Positions 42,913 to 54,286 of a stretch of 64,000 nucleotides of DNA are shown one piece after another. The notes under the pieces were generated by a model. It made no database searches. It saw only the letters and a program-made list of their open reading frames with translations, and had not been told where the DNA came from. Position numbers and translations under genes: made by a program. Where the stretch lies: assembly GCF_020509005.1 (NCBI RefSeq), contig NC_063018.1, forward strand, positions 682,001-746,000. The letters run 5' to 3'. The stretch comes from Fulvia fulva. Its lineage: Eukaryota; Ascomycota; Dothideomycetes; Mycosphaerellales; Mycosphaerellaceae. The stretch's first letter is position 1. Every line of letters starts with the position of its first letter.

Positions 42913-43604
42913 ATGACCACGCGGTCTAAGCAAGGCAGCATGTCAAGTGTCATGTAAGTCAATACCACTTCAACTTACTACAATTTCGCCAACGACTGAC
43001 TTGGTCCCAGTGACAAGACGATCGTGACCGCCACTACCTCCGCGCAAGTCTTCGCTATCCCCGAACTGGTTGAAAAATCCTGGAGCATGCGCCTCCCGCC
43101 TCGCTGTACGGCCTCCGCCGCGTCAACACAAGGTTCAACGACACCATCAACCTCAAGAAGTTCCATCAGCCTATGCTCCGCGAGCCCCTCGGCAGACTTA
43201 GTATCATGCGCCTCGTCCGCATCCTACAAAGCCCCCAGGTTCAACGCGCTATCGCACCATTCACTATAACGACGATGCACCCAAGCAATGCTGGTCGTGA
43301 TGTGACCATCGCCATGCAAGTCCCGTCTAGCTGGAGGCCCCCCACGGTGAGCATCAGGGGCCCTGCTGTCATTACACGCTCCCCATGCCAGAGATCAGGC
43401 ACATGGAGAGATATCAAAGTCGACCATGGAGGCAAAGCGCTCACGGTGTACCTGCGGATCTGGAATGGCGTGACTTGCTCAAACCCGGGCAAATAGGGCT
43501 GTGTCATGCAGTGGGAGCCCACGGACGATGTTACCCTCGGCAAATTGATGGACGAGTGCATAACAGCCTGTGATGAATTTCATCGAGGAGTCCATCAATC
43601 TTGA
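42913..43604 (+). pseudogene. F-box-like protein, tandem paralog 2, frameshifted
   Basis: First exon 42913-42953, then an intron with GTAAGT donor and CCCAG acceptor, second exon from 43011. The frame reads VFAIPELVEK and then turns to nonsense at a run of five A (43073-43077). One base away the family sequence resumes as ILEHAPPASLYGLRRVN, matching the third copy (LILDHIPPLALYPIRNLN). The frame continues through SGTWRDIKVD (compare GSWQSIRVD in copy 1) and stops at 43496. A further family-like segment (WEPTDDVTLGKLMDEC) lies in the third frame and ends at 43604. At least two frame breaks make an intact product unlikely. The first fits a one-base loss in a homopolymer, so sequencing error must be excluded. 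Confidence 0.7.
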
Positions 43605-44063
43605 AGTGGCCGAGCTTCATGAAGACCTGGAAGACTGGACGCTTCTGGCCTGTGTGACAAGGCGTCAGAAGCTCCCTCACCAGCTGCTTGAAGACTTGGA
43701 CATAGAGGACACCAAGTCGTACAGATGGCAGGCTCGCAGTAAACGTCGAGCAATTGTTGATAAAGACCGTTGGATTCGAGCGGAAGCCTATGGAGTGAAT
43801 AGACTCTGTCAGGATCACGCAGGCTCGAGTGAATGGTAACTTGATCGAAAAGTCGGACTTTCGTTCACATGTCAAAACCAGAAAGTTGCTTATAAGACTT
43901 GCCAGTCCTGCGATTTCCCTCTCGTCTACCTGCTAACATCAGACCGCCACTTTTGCCCCAAACCCCATTCACTTGAATCTCTAGCAAACCACAACAGACA
44001 TAGCAATCACAACACAGCCATCGCCTATCCAACCAGTGCATACCCAGCCATCGCATACCCAAC
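43605..44063. other. Intergenic within the tandem F-box-like cluster
   Basis: A plus-strand open frame of 89 codons (43570-43839) overlaps the end of the broken copy. It is acidic and helical (VAELHEDLEDWTLL) and could be a decayed part of the same gene. The rest is the CA-rich promoter and 5' UTR of paralog 3. Confidence 0.4.
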
Positions 44064-44699
44064 ATGCGCGTCAAACGCACCCCGACTGGTCAGATCCGGA
44101 GCGGCAGCGTCTACAATAAAGTCTTCGCCAATCCCAAGCTACTCGACCTAATCCTCGACCACATCCCACCACTCGCACTCTACCCAATCCGAAACCTGAA
44201 CATTACCTTCAGAGATGCAATCAACGAAGAGAAGTACAGCACAGCGATGCTCCTCGAGTTGCCCAGGGATCCCAGCGTACATCCTCTTGTCGAGAACCTG
44301 GAGAATTTCGGAATCAACAAGGCACTCTCCCCATTCTCCATCGCATCCATCGAGGGCAGCGCTGATGCAGATCTCCAAATCTCCGTCCGCATCAACGAGG
44401 ATATGCCGCTCTATCGAGATGAAGGTGCCGAGTACTATCACGTCAAGAAGGGAAAGGAGGAGTTCTGGATCCCGAGCGGCAGAGTTCCGAAGATGCATAA
44501 GAAGACATTGGGTACTTCGTGGCGTCAGTTCATGGTCAAGGAGGAGCGTGGCGAGGTTCAGATTCAGATTGGACTGGTTAATGAGGGGATGCCACTCAAG
44601 GAGATCAGCACGACTTTGATCGGTGCACGTGTTACGCTTGGCATGGTGGTGGATGCGGTTGCCGTTAGAAATGGCAGGTACAGGTCGATGAATGTTTGA
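44064..44699 (+). CDS. F-box-like protein, tandem paralog 3
   Basis: Single exon, 211 residues, ATG at 44064. F-box-like N-terminus: YNKVFANPKLLDLILDHIP, then LYPIRNLNITFRDAIN, where other family members have 'CRxV...F...I'. The middle is variable. The C-terminal domain has LGTSWRQFMVKEERGEV, corresponding to GSWQSIRVD of copy 1 and SGTWRDIKVD of copy 2, and ends with a predicted beta strand and helix. Length equals paralog 1 exactly (211), which supports a complete copy. Function unknown. Confidence 0.75.
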   Translation: MRVKRTPTGQIRSGSVYNKVFANPKLLDLILDHIPPLALYPIRNLNITFRDAINEEKYSTAMLLELPRDPSVHPLVENLENFGINKALSPFSIASIEGSADADLQISVRINEDMPLYRDEGAEYYHVKKGKEEFWIPSGRVPKMHKKTLGTSWRQFMVKEERGEVQIQIGLVNEGMPLKEISTTLIGARVTLGMVVDAVAVRNGRYRSMNV

Positions 44700-45199
44700 G
44701 ATGCGAGATGGGGTGAGGAGCGGTTCAGGTGGCGATGGTTTGGGCTATATCGACGGGATGATGAGTATTAGCTTGTTGAAAGGACCAGGGAGTGGGTAGC
44801 CTGAGACGCAACTGGAGATGGGCGAAAAGAGCGCCCAGATCTCCAATCACATGCTAACACCGATAAACCTACTCAATTGATCCCAGGGCGGGTGACTAAT
44901 GCCAGAACTTGCCCAGGAGGTGAGGTGGTGATGACGAATACCCAGCGTTGGCTGCCGCCTCAATCAGCAGATATAGTGTGGAGAGAGTGTAGATTGTATA
45001 CGCAGCAGATGAATAAGTACAAGTCAGTCCCAAATTGCAACCTTTTTCCCATGTCGACCTCTGCTCAGCCGCTTGTAGACTTGGTCGTGTCAGAATATCA
45101 CGGCACTTGAGTGAAGCATGTTCCCAAAGCCGACATTTGTGACAGCCATTGATGCAGCTCGACAACGATGATATTGATAGGCAGGTCTCCGTGGACATC
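44700..45199. other. Intergenic between convergent genes
   Basis: 3' flanks of the third F-box-like copy and the monooxygenase gene. Nothing recognised. Confidence 0.4.
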
Positions 45200-46724
45200 T
45201 CACTCGTGAGGAATGAAGCACGCGACACATCCCGCTGGTATGGCCGTAAGGTGATCACCGGTGCATGGAGCCTTCAGGGGTATCTCCAGATCCTTGAAGC
45301 TGCGGAATGCATGTCTGACGTCGCCTTTGGCCTTGTGAGCGGCGCGTGCATCACGTGAAAGATGTCGAGCGGAGTCCATGCAGTGGCACCAGTATGGTGG
45401 CGGCTTGCCGCGAGTGCCGTGCTTGAAAGGTCTGGCCTTCAGAGCCATGCTCACGAGGTGATTGATGTAGTCCCTGTCACGGCTGGGCGCGAGGGTGTGG
45501 TACTGCTGGCATGACATGTTGTCTTCTTCGCACTCCTTGGACATAGTTTTGAAGTACGTTCGCACCTCTTGCTGGGTAGGACGGTCGAGTCTATTAGAGA
45601 AGACTCGTGCGACGTAGGCTGATTGCGCTTCGGCAATGGTGAAGGCGGCGGTCATCTTGGGGAGACCGATGAATGCCAAGGTGGGCTCTGCGGTGTAGAA
45701 GATGTGCTCGTACAGCCGCTCAACCTTTTGGCCCTTCGGGAAGAGCTCTTGGCCAGCTCTGTTCTTGACGATGAATGAAAAGTCGTACTCGTAGCCGGTG
45801 CAGTAGATGATGTAGTCGACATCGTGGGCCATCGTTCCACAGGCAAATTCAATCTTCCTAGCCTTGGGGTAGTAACGAGAGATGGTGAGGACCTTCGATG
45901 TCACGCCATCGCTGACTATACGCATGCGACCATCAGGAAGTGTGAAGCCACGAAGCGACATGGTGACTGACTTGGCAACGTCCTTGAGCTGAGAGGATAT
46001 GTCCCATCCTGATGGCCCGTTGCCGATGATCACAACATTCTATGATGTATTAGCAGCGAACGAGAGCAGCTCAGTGGGGCCTGTATTCGCTTACCTTTCT
46101 GATGAATGGTGTCACGTTCTTGAAGTCGTGAGCATGTATGATGGAAGTCGGAAACTTCTTCTCCCATTGCTGCTTTCCAGGCTCAGCTGGAGGGTCGTAG
46201 GGTTTGTCGTAATGTCCCGTGGCCACAATGGCAGCATCCACGTGGATTGGAGGGATCTCCTCCTCTTTGCCAGACGGAAGCTTTGTGATGGTCTGTATCT
46301 CCCACTTCTTTTGGTAATCATTTTGGCATCGGCGTAGGTTGACAACGGCTGTATTGCACTTGGATCAAAACCGTGAACGAGTGTGCGAGTTGACGAGATG
46401 GTTGGCATAGCCCAGTAAGTACTCTTTGACGTCCTTGTGGTGTGGAAAGAGGGAAATGTTATGACCCCATGCATGGTCGGAGAATGTCATCAACGCACGG
46501 GGTACATTGGTCTGCAGGGTATCATAGACCGGGTCTGCCCATTGGCTGCCGCCAATACAGGCCGACCCGTTGTTCCAGACTCCAGCGGAGTCGTTGCGGC
46601 GCTCGATGAGGAGGACCTTATGGCCTTCGGCAAGAAGATATTTGGTGGCGGCCAAGCCAGCTGCTCCGGCACCGATGACAGCAATTTCGAGGGATACGGT
46701 GGTCGCCATGGATGGAGTATGCAC
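45200..46724 (-). CDS. Flavin-containing monooxygenase (N-oxide-forming type), possibly interrupted
   Basis: Exon 1 46095-46724, a 55-nt intron (GTAAGC donor, CATAG acceptor), exon 2 45200-46039; 489 codons. N-terminal FAD loop GAGAAGLAA at residues 11-19, then ERRNDSAGVWN and the conserved 'KDVKEYLLGYANHL' region. The NADP loop GNGPSGWDIS comes just after the intron, and CTGYEYDF is the family's conserved C-terminal-side motif. In exon 1 an in-frame TGA sits at 46365-46367 (codon 120). Reading frame and homology continue past it (NTAVVNL, AAIVATGHYDKP). Either this is a nonsense mutation or a very short 36-nt intron (GTCAAC...CAAG) removes it. The family oxygenates soft nucleophiles (N, S). 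Confidence 0.7.
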
Positions 46725-47048
46725 GATGGTTTGGTGAGTTGGGTCGATAGTTGTGACGAAGTAGGTGTCGTGGGTTTCGTTCCGATGTGCGGAGGACTTG
46801 ATTGATCGGTGGTGTTGAGAATTCGAAGGACTGCCTTAACGCCGGATGCAATATATACCTTCCCTGCAGTGAACTTCATGCCTCAAGTCGCAGAGTGTCT
46901 CTGTATGTGGCAAGACAGACCATGGCTGCAGTCGGTGAAAGCATATTCTGAGCCACTGGCTGAGACATGCCTAGCACAGGAGTTCGCTGCTTCGAACGAC
47001 AGAATCTCGTGCAGGCGTTGGCTGACACTTGTCGAAAGGCTAAGAAGC
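46725..47048. other. Upstream of the monooxygenase gene
   Basis: Promoter of the monooxygenase gene and 3' flank of the GNAT locus. No gene. Confidence 0.4.
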
Positions 47049-47596
47049 TCACGCAGGGCTCACAAAACACAGCGCGTCCATACTCTCCCCATCACCATAC
47101 GCATAGCTCCCCACTCCAAACTGCACCCACCCCAACCGCCTGTACAACCTCTCCGCCCCACGGTCCTTCTCCAAGGCAAAAAAAAAACAAGTCTCCGCTC
47201 CCACTCCTTGTTCCACGCCGTAGCAGCCTCAATCAATCTCGCAGCAGCTCCCGACCCCCGACTATCAGGATCAACAAAGAGCCTCTCCAAGACAGCCACT
47301 TCTGTCTCAGGATGCTGCGAACGCCACAGCTTCACTGCGACATCATCGTCACTGGCTGTGCCGATGGCCACGTGGCCGATGATAATGCCATCAGAGGTGG
47401 TTGCTACGAAGGCTTGTTCTAGTGTTGCGAAGGCTAGGAATGATGTGGCGTTGGAGGTGCCTTGGATGGGGTATTTGTCGAGGCTGTAGACGCGGCGGAG
47501 GATGGAGATGCATGCTGGGAGGTCTTGTGCGGTTCGGGGTCTGATGGAGATGGGCTGTGAGGGGTTAGTGGTATCTTGAGGCATGGTTGTGTTCAA
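47049..47596 (-). pseudogene. GNAT-family acetyltransferase broken at a homopolymer
   Basis: From the ATG at 47596 it reads as a GNAT N-acetyltransferase: ISIRPRTAQDLPACISIL, IIIGHVAIG, then the acetyl-CoA loop VLERLFVDPDSRGSGAAARLI (normally R/Q-x-x-G-x-G/A). At a run of ten T on the coding strand (47178-47187) the frame is lost. The GNAT ending resumes one frame over: ALEKDRGAERLYRRLGWVQFG, in which RLGW is the family's final strand, and stops at 47049. Read as it stands, the protein ends in a low-complexity Gly/Arg/Trp tail at 47060. Either slippage has inactivated the gene, or the run length is wrong in the assembly, in which case the gene is intact. Confidence 0.7.
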
Positions 47597-48933
47597 TGAT
47601 GTGTTGGGGATTTATGTATAGACAGGGCACTTCTCACGAATGATGGCATGACATGCATGGAAACCATTTTCTATTTTCCCATCGGCGGTATGGACTATAC
47701 GCAGCCTGCGTAGTTGTGCTCATGCCTCGAACGCGACTTCATCGTGGGAGCGACGGCGGCAATAATGTCGACCGCTGGGATGGTCTGAAGACCTTAGTGT
47801 CCCACTCACGACGGTTTGCGACGGAGTCTTGTTGCCATCTGACAATTCGGATCGAGCGAGAGTCGTATGATTGAGGATGTTCGGGGGAGAAGTGAATCGC
47901 ATTACGGATGTTGTTTACAGCGTTTCTCGTCGAAGAACGAGGCATAAGTATTTGCTTCAATCCTGCCTCCTGGTCGGTCGTGATCAGGAGATGCAGATTC
48001 ATTGATGTCGGCGACGTTGGGTATGATGGTGTCATGTGTATGCGTGTTTCATGTGTCGTAGAGTTGGGCAGCGAACATGGGCATCTGAAGCCGAATGACC
48101 AATCCCGGGCCAATACTGAGCCAGGCGTCGTGTCGACCAACTGTACGAGAACGCATTGGCAGCATACCGCCGACCGGTGTGGCATGCTTAGAATGGATGG
48201 CAACGCGTACAACGTGGTGTTCGAGGAGTCGTGGCATTGAAGTGATGCCTCGTCAAAGCGAGACTCAGCAGTTCTCCACCAAGTTTTGATCTGGCCTTTC
48301 CTTGCACTGCCGCCTGTCCCTCCCTCTTCGCTGAGGCTGGGCTCGTCATCCGAAAGTCAGTGCACTGCTCGACGTCTTCCTCGTTACCGACGCTCACAAT
48401 CTCGACGCCTGCTCGAGCAGGCTGCTTTCTGGCAGCACGTTGACCATTGCACCGGCCAGTCGCGAACAATCAACACTCGAACCCGAACCCAACGACCTTG
48501 GGCACGCTTTGTCCTAGCCTCGCTTCCACTTGAACCGCCACATCAAAGCTATTGTTGCCATTCGCAGAATACACCTTTCCGCCCTCCGCCGCGCAGGCAG
48601 CGAGTCGCAGTACCAGCAGCCTGTGCGTCACTTGCAACGACGGCCCACTTGCACACATTGCAGCGGCAGACTCAGCCTCGCTGCGTGCTGCGTGCTGCGC
48701 GCTGTGTGCTGTGTGCTGTGTGCTGCGTGCTGCTCCGTGGTAGTCGCTTGTAGAATAGCGGGTGCTGTCATCTGCTGGCACTGGAGCAAGCAAGCGCTAA
48801 ACTGCCTGCTGGAACGCTGACGGCCTCTTCCCACCAGCAGCAGGCACTTGCTGAGCCGCTGCATTGGGTCGCTGCCAGCACGAGTCCCAGACTGCCAGTC
48901 CTACCTAGTTCCAGTCATTGAGCGCGGCCTTCG
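47597..48933. other. Intergenic, 1.3 kb, upstream of YAK1
   Basis: Probably the promoter and a long 5' UTR of YAK1, as kinases of this type in fungi often have. Pyrimidine-rich tracts and a 7-bp repeat precede the start codon. Long open frames on both strands here lack motifs. Confidence 0.45.
48681..48729. repeat. 7-bp tandem repeat (CTGYGTG)n
   Basis: Seven units of a heptamer, CTGCGTG or CTGTGTG with one CTGCGCG variant, about 200 bp upstream of the YAK1 start and therefore probably in its 5' UTR. Confidence 0.85.
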
Positions 48934-51914
48934 ATGGACACTGCGCAGTTCAACGGCATTGCGACTTTGTTTCCCCACGACTCTGCTGCTACCACTCCTC
49001 GACATGCCGCCAACGACAACCAGCTAGCCCCGTCCGCCGCATACAACGAAGCACACTCCTCGCAAACACATACCCCACTGCACTCTCCGCCCTCGGGCAC
49101 CCTCCCGCAACAGCAGCAGTACCTACCTTCCACTCCTTCCACCACCGCCGCGCTTGGCTCCGCCGGCACCAAGTACGAGGCATACAACTCCCCGTCGATC
49201 GCCTCGCGCACGGCGTCTATGAACATTTCCACCCCGACGTCTGACGCAGCATCCCGCGCCCGATCGAACATGGACTACAATGGCAGCGATATGGACGTGG
49301 ACATGGACGCCGACCCCTTCAACAAGCAAAAGTATGCTCGTCCACCCAGCACGAGCCGGCTGTCGGCGCAATATCGGCCTGCAAACATGCAGCAAGAGGA
49401 AGCCAACACGCGGCAGTCGCGTTACTCACCCATGAACACCGAGCCGACGAACTATGTCTCGAGTCCAGCGCAACCACAGCAGCTGTCTGCGAACCAGTAT
49501 ACTTCATACACCCCTCAACAAGCTGCACGACAATCGCCCAATCGCATTAGTCAGAGTCAATACAGTTCGCCCACAAACCAGCAGCGGTACTACGCATCGC
49601 CGCCGTCTTCGTCACGCGCGCAACACACACAACTGCCTCCGCTGCAGTCGGGTTTGTCGCCCAATGCCTACTACCCGCAGTCCGCGACTCAGCAACTCAA
49701 CGCTGCTTTCGGAAACGAAACAGACCCGCAGAAGCAGCAGCAACCCCAGCAACAGCAGTACCACCAAGGGATGTCGACCCGGAACGATGAGGTACCGCAG
49801 TTCAGGAAGGTGCAATCATTGAACGACATGGAGCCGAGGATCAATGCACAGCCGCCGTTCCGAAGAGCAGCTCCAGAAGGCGGATTTATCAGCCCGCTGG
49901 CAGCGCTGACGAGTCACTTGCCTGCGACATACCGCATATGCAATCCTCAGTTCCAGTACGAGTCATCGCGAAATCCGAGACGAGTGTTGACGAAGCCGAG
50001 CAAGGGCGTCAAGAACGATGGGTATGACAACGAAGACAGCGATTACATTCTCTATGTGAACGATATCCTGGGCTCGGAAGAGACGAACCACAAAAACCGA
50101 TATCTGATTCTGGACGTGCTGGGTCAGGGAACGTTTGGTCAAGTGGTGAAATGTCAGAATTTGAAGACGCAAGAAGTGGTGGCAGTGAAGGTGGTTAAGA
50201 ACAAGACCGCATATTTCAACCAGAGTATGATGGAGGTGTCAGTGCTGGACCTGCTGAACGGGCGAATGGACAAGAACGACGACCACCACATACTACGGCT
50301 GAAGGACACCTTCATTCACAGGCAGCATTTGTGTCTGGTGTTTGAGCTGTTGTCGGTCAACTTGTATGAGTTGATCAAGCAGAATCAGTTCCGAGGTTTG
50401 AGTACCACACTGGTCCGCGTATTTGCGCAGCAATTGCTTAATGGGCTGTGTCTGCTCAGCAAAGCGAAGCTGATCCATTGTGATTTGAAGCCAGAGAACA
50501 TTCTGTTGAAAAAGTGAGTGTTAGATTCAGATGTTCTGCTGTCATCTGCTAATTTTTTCCTAGTCTTGAGAGTCCGATTATCAAGATTATCGATTTTGGT
50601 TCGGCATGCGACGAACGACAAACTGTATATACCTACATCCAGTCCCGCTTCTACCGATCGCCGGAGGTGCTGCTAGGTCTGCCATACTCTGCGGCCATCG
50701 ATATGTGGTCTTTGGGCTGCATCGTGGTGGAGTTGTTCCTTGGTCTGCCGTTGTTCCCCGGATCGTCCGAGTACAACCAGGTTTCGAGGATAACAGAAAT
50801 GCTCGGACTACCACCATACTGGATGTTGGAGGTCGGAAAGCAGTCGGGAGAGTTCTTCGAGAAAGTTCATGATGAGTTCGGACGAAGAACGTACAGACTG
50901 AAGTCGATGGAGCAGTACTCGAGGGAACATGGAACAAAGGAGCAGCCAAGCAAAAAGTACTTCCAACAGACACGGCTGCCAGATATCATCCGAGCGTATC
51001 CAATGCCAAGGAAGGGCATGAAGCAGAATGAGATCGAGCGAGGTGAGTGAAAGCAGAATGTGGTGACAGAACAGTGCTAACCGTCTGCAGAAATGGCCAA
51101 CCGCGAAGCCTTCATCGACTTCGTACATGGCTTGCTCAACATCAACCCGCTCGAGCGATGGACGCCACAACAAGCACGAACGCACCCATTCATCACACAG
51201 CAGAAGTTCACGGGTCCTTTCCAACCGCAGATGAGCCTCAAGAACGTGAGCAGATCACCAGCGCCAGGTGTACAGCAACAGCAGCAAGCAGAAGCTTTGT
51301 CGAGACAACGAGCGCAACAGGCCCAAGCTGCTCAACAGCAGCAAGCACAGCAAGCTGCAGCATACACGCAACAGATGCATATGGGGCCAGCTTACCCAGC
51401 ATCGCCGCACGTACCTCAACCTCAGCAGGCAATGTATGGTGGCAACATGTACAGTCCGAGCCACCAAGGAGCACCGCCACCATATCCCGCGAATCCGCCT
51501 TCGACATCGGCGTATGGCCAACAAGTACCGATGGTACAACAGCCACCTCCAGCCGCCGCAATGCAAGGATATGCCCAGCAAGCGCAGCCGAACTTGTATG
51601 CCCAAGCAACCACACGCGCGGGACGACAAAGGGCAAGCACAATGGACGGCAATGGCATTCCCGCGTCGTTACAAAGAGTGGTCAGCCATCTTGACCCGAA
51701 CGCGCCGATCAGATTGCAGCCAAGCCCGGCATACTATCCGCCCGCAACGGATGGAACAAACTCTGATGTTGGCAACATCGGTGGACGCCGGCGGACGAGC
51801 CGAGCAGGAGGTCAAAGGCAGCAAACAGGTCAGGATCGGAATTTCGTCCGGATGCTGGAAGATAGAACGCTTGAGGAAGGATGGAGTGGTGGGAATGGAT
51901 GGCCCGGAGCATGA
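48934..51914 (+). CDS. YAK1: YAK1 dual-specificity kinase (DYRK family)
   Basis: Three exons: 48934-50513, 50564-51042 and 51091-51914, giving 960 residues. Residues 1-380 are disordered and rich in Gln, Ser, Pro and Tyr. The kinase runs from about 390 to 720: glycine loop [10 protein letters not shown] (396-405), catalytic [11 protein letters not shown] with D517, IDFGSAC, and the DYRK activation-loop [13 protein letters not shown] with the autophosphorylated Tyr-x-Tyr. The conserved DYRK spacer and the [11 protein letters not shown] end are present. The tail (about 735-960) is rich in Gln, Ala and Pro. Yak1 restrains growth when nutrients are low, opposing PKA, and moves between cytoplasm and nucleus. 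Length and order fit fungal orthologs. Confidence 0.96.
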
Positions 51915-52601
51915 GCAACAAGATGCAAAGTGACATATCGTGCATGAGGATCATGGAGATGATGTGAAAAAGAGAAAGCTATTGTTACCACGACGAACAT
52001 GGCATCTTTGACCACTGGCTGGCAACGGAATGACGAGGTATTGACCATTCATACGAAGCTGGACAGCGCGACCGGGCCCGCCACCACTATCGTAGCACTC
52101 CGCCACTGCCACAAAAGTCGAGACGATGGCAGCTCTCCACCGCGTTGACTTTAGGACAGGCCTACACAACTGCGCGTGAAGTGGCTGCATCTGTACGCCC
52201 GGCGGCTGTCAACGGAGACGGACAAGTAGCGCCAGGCACGGCAGCCCGGCCAATGTAGCAAACACGTGCATGACAAGAGGCGAGTCGGGAATTTTTTGGA
52301 CCAAAGCGGAAAGGGTGGAGGAGATATGTGATTTACTACTACTACTTCGAAATGAGAACAGAACCCGTGAAACTCCATTATGCTGACTTCCTCTCTTCCC
52401 TGGGTATCATGTTCTATTTCTAATCGTAGCTCTGTTGTAGTCCTACCTTGGACATACTGATCTTGACCCTTGCCATGCTCTCGTGGAAAGCAGGGGTATG
52501 TGCCCTCGATCTTCTCAGCAATTTGGTAGCTCACTTCGTCGTAGTATCATACAAGTACCCCTGCCCGATATCTCGGTGTTCCATCATGGACTACTCACCC
52601 T
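51915..52601. other. Intergenic between convergent genes
   Basis: 3' flanks of YAK1 and TAD2. No coding signal. Confidence 0.4.
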
Positions 52602-53779
52602 TCAACACTCAACCTCATCCCCAAGAGCAGCGAAGCCTTTAGCTCCGGGCACTGGCTTTTCAACCCTTAGACCTGCCGGCGGGGGAAGTTTCTCCTTAGG
52701 CTTCTTCTTCTCGGCAGTGGTGCTGGTGGGAGGATTCTTGACGGGCTGATTCTGCTTAGCTTGAGGGGGTTGCTGCTTGGTGTTTGCCTTTGGTGGCACG
52801 GCGGTGGGATGTTGTTTGCTATTGTTGGCTGGCGGCAGACGCACGAGAGGCTTCTCAACGATCTGGTTGATACTCTGGGCTCCGAGGACGGGAGTCGCCA
52901 TGGCTGGGGTTGCGATGGGGATTGGTGGAGAGCGTGGACCGCGTTGGTCGAGGGGTGTGACGGTTACGGGGAGGATCTCGGTTTTCAGTTCGCGGTTTTT
53001 CTTGGGTTTTGGGTCGGGGGCTATGAAACAGGTCAGAGAGACGATCACCGTCAATGAAGTTTAGAGCTGGGAGTTTACCTTTCTCATTCTCCTGCACGTA
53101 GAACCTCCGCAGCAGCATGATCGCCTCCTCGCGGAAGAGGCCTCCATACACGGGATAAGACTTGTCGACACCAGGATCCGAGTGGATGTTCATGACGCCA
53201 CCGCAGCCGCCGAAGCGGTCGTTGAGACAGCCGAAGTAGACGGCACGGATCCCGTACTGGCGGAGTGCAGAGGCGCACATGATACATGGCTCGACAGTCA
53301 CGTAGAGGTCGGTCTCCTTGATGATGGATTGCGGGTGCTTGGCTATGATTTCGGCGAGGGCCACGAACTCTGCGTGGCGGGTGCCCTGTATTGTCTGGTC
53401 AGTAAATGTACCGCGATATCAGTGCGCCGAGGTGAGGATCTGTCACGGCGGGTTGCGTTCAGAGTATATAATCATAATCAAGCCCATCAAGGATGGGTCA
53501 GACTCTTCCTATCATGTTTTTGTAATATTGTATTGTCTCATCATGAGAAACCGGCGAGGTATGAGCCGGTGAAGTGAAGTGTAGGTGTCTTCTACAGTGA
53601 GTACTCACATTCAGAGAAGCATTCGTGCCATTGATCCCGCGTCCAATCACCTCACCGTTGTGTACAAAGACACATCCCACAGGCGTCTCATCCGATGCCA
53701 GCGCAAACTCGGCCATGTCGATGGCCTTGCGCATGAAGCGCTCATGATACTCGCGATTTGGGATCGGTCCGAATACCAT
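52602..53779 (-). CDS. TAD2: tRNA-specific adenosine deaminase subunit TAD2
   Basis: Three exons: 53609-53779, 53079-53385 and 52602-53020, giving 298 residues; the first intron is 223 nt, the second 58 nt. The deaminase domain covers residues 1-165: HERFMRKAIDMAEFALASDETPVGCVFV, the zinc and proton-shuttle motif RHAE (H61, E63) formed right after the first junction, and PCIMC with C91 and C94. With TAD3 it converts A34 to inosine in tRNA anticodons. The C-terminal 130 residues are a disordered Pro/Lys/Gln-rich tail not needed for the fold; it is longer than in yeast. The deaminase residues are intact. Confidence 0.95.
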
Positions 53780-54286
53780 GTTGGCGGTTTCTTATGTTCT
53801 GTTCTCCAAGCTCCAGTGGTCCTCGTGGTTAGTGGTCAAGTTATTGTGTCGGTGGTGGATGGGTGCAAAGTTTTGCCGCAGAATGTGAACATCTTCGTGG
53901 AAAAGTCGAAAGTCACCCAAAAGGGACGCGGCTGTTTGCTCGACTTCACATGGCAGCTTCGCAAATGCAGGGCCGTTACGCTAAGCTGGAAAGCGCGTGT
54001 CAAGTCTCGTGGCAGGAAGGAGCATGTGAAGTGAAAGGAAGCAGCTTTGCAAAGAACGGAAAGTGCGGTTCAACTTTAAAGTGGGTCTGGAATGCACGCC
54101 TCAGGCAAGAACTCCCAATGTGAATCTGGTAGATCTATACAAGCAGCAGAACAATACAGCTGATGGCATGACGATGACTGTTATCAACATATTGGTATCG
54201 TAACGCTATGTAATGTCAGGAATCACCAATTTGAACCCAAGCCCACCTCTAAGCGCCTCATCTATCGCCATCAGATCATATGTACA
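53780..54286. other. Intergenic
   Basis: Promoter of TAD2 and 3' flank of ATG15. A plus-strand frame at 53863-54123 has no motif. Confidence 0.4.

Noticed and set aside
48286..48753. 155-codon plus-strand frame before YAK1
   Set aside because: Arg/Pro-rich translation without motif, running into the 7-bp repeat; most likely 5' UTR.
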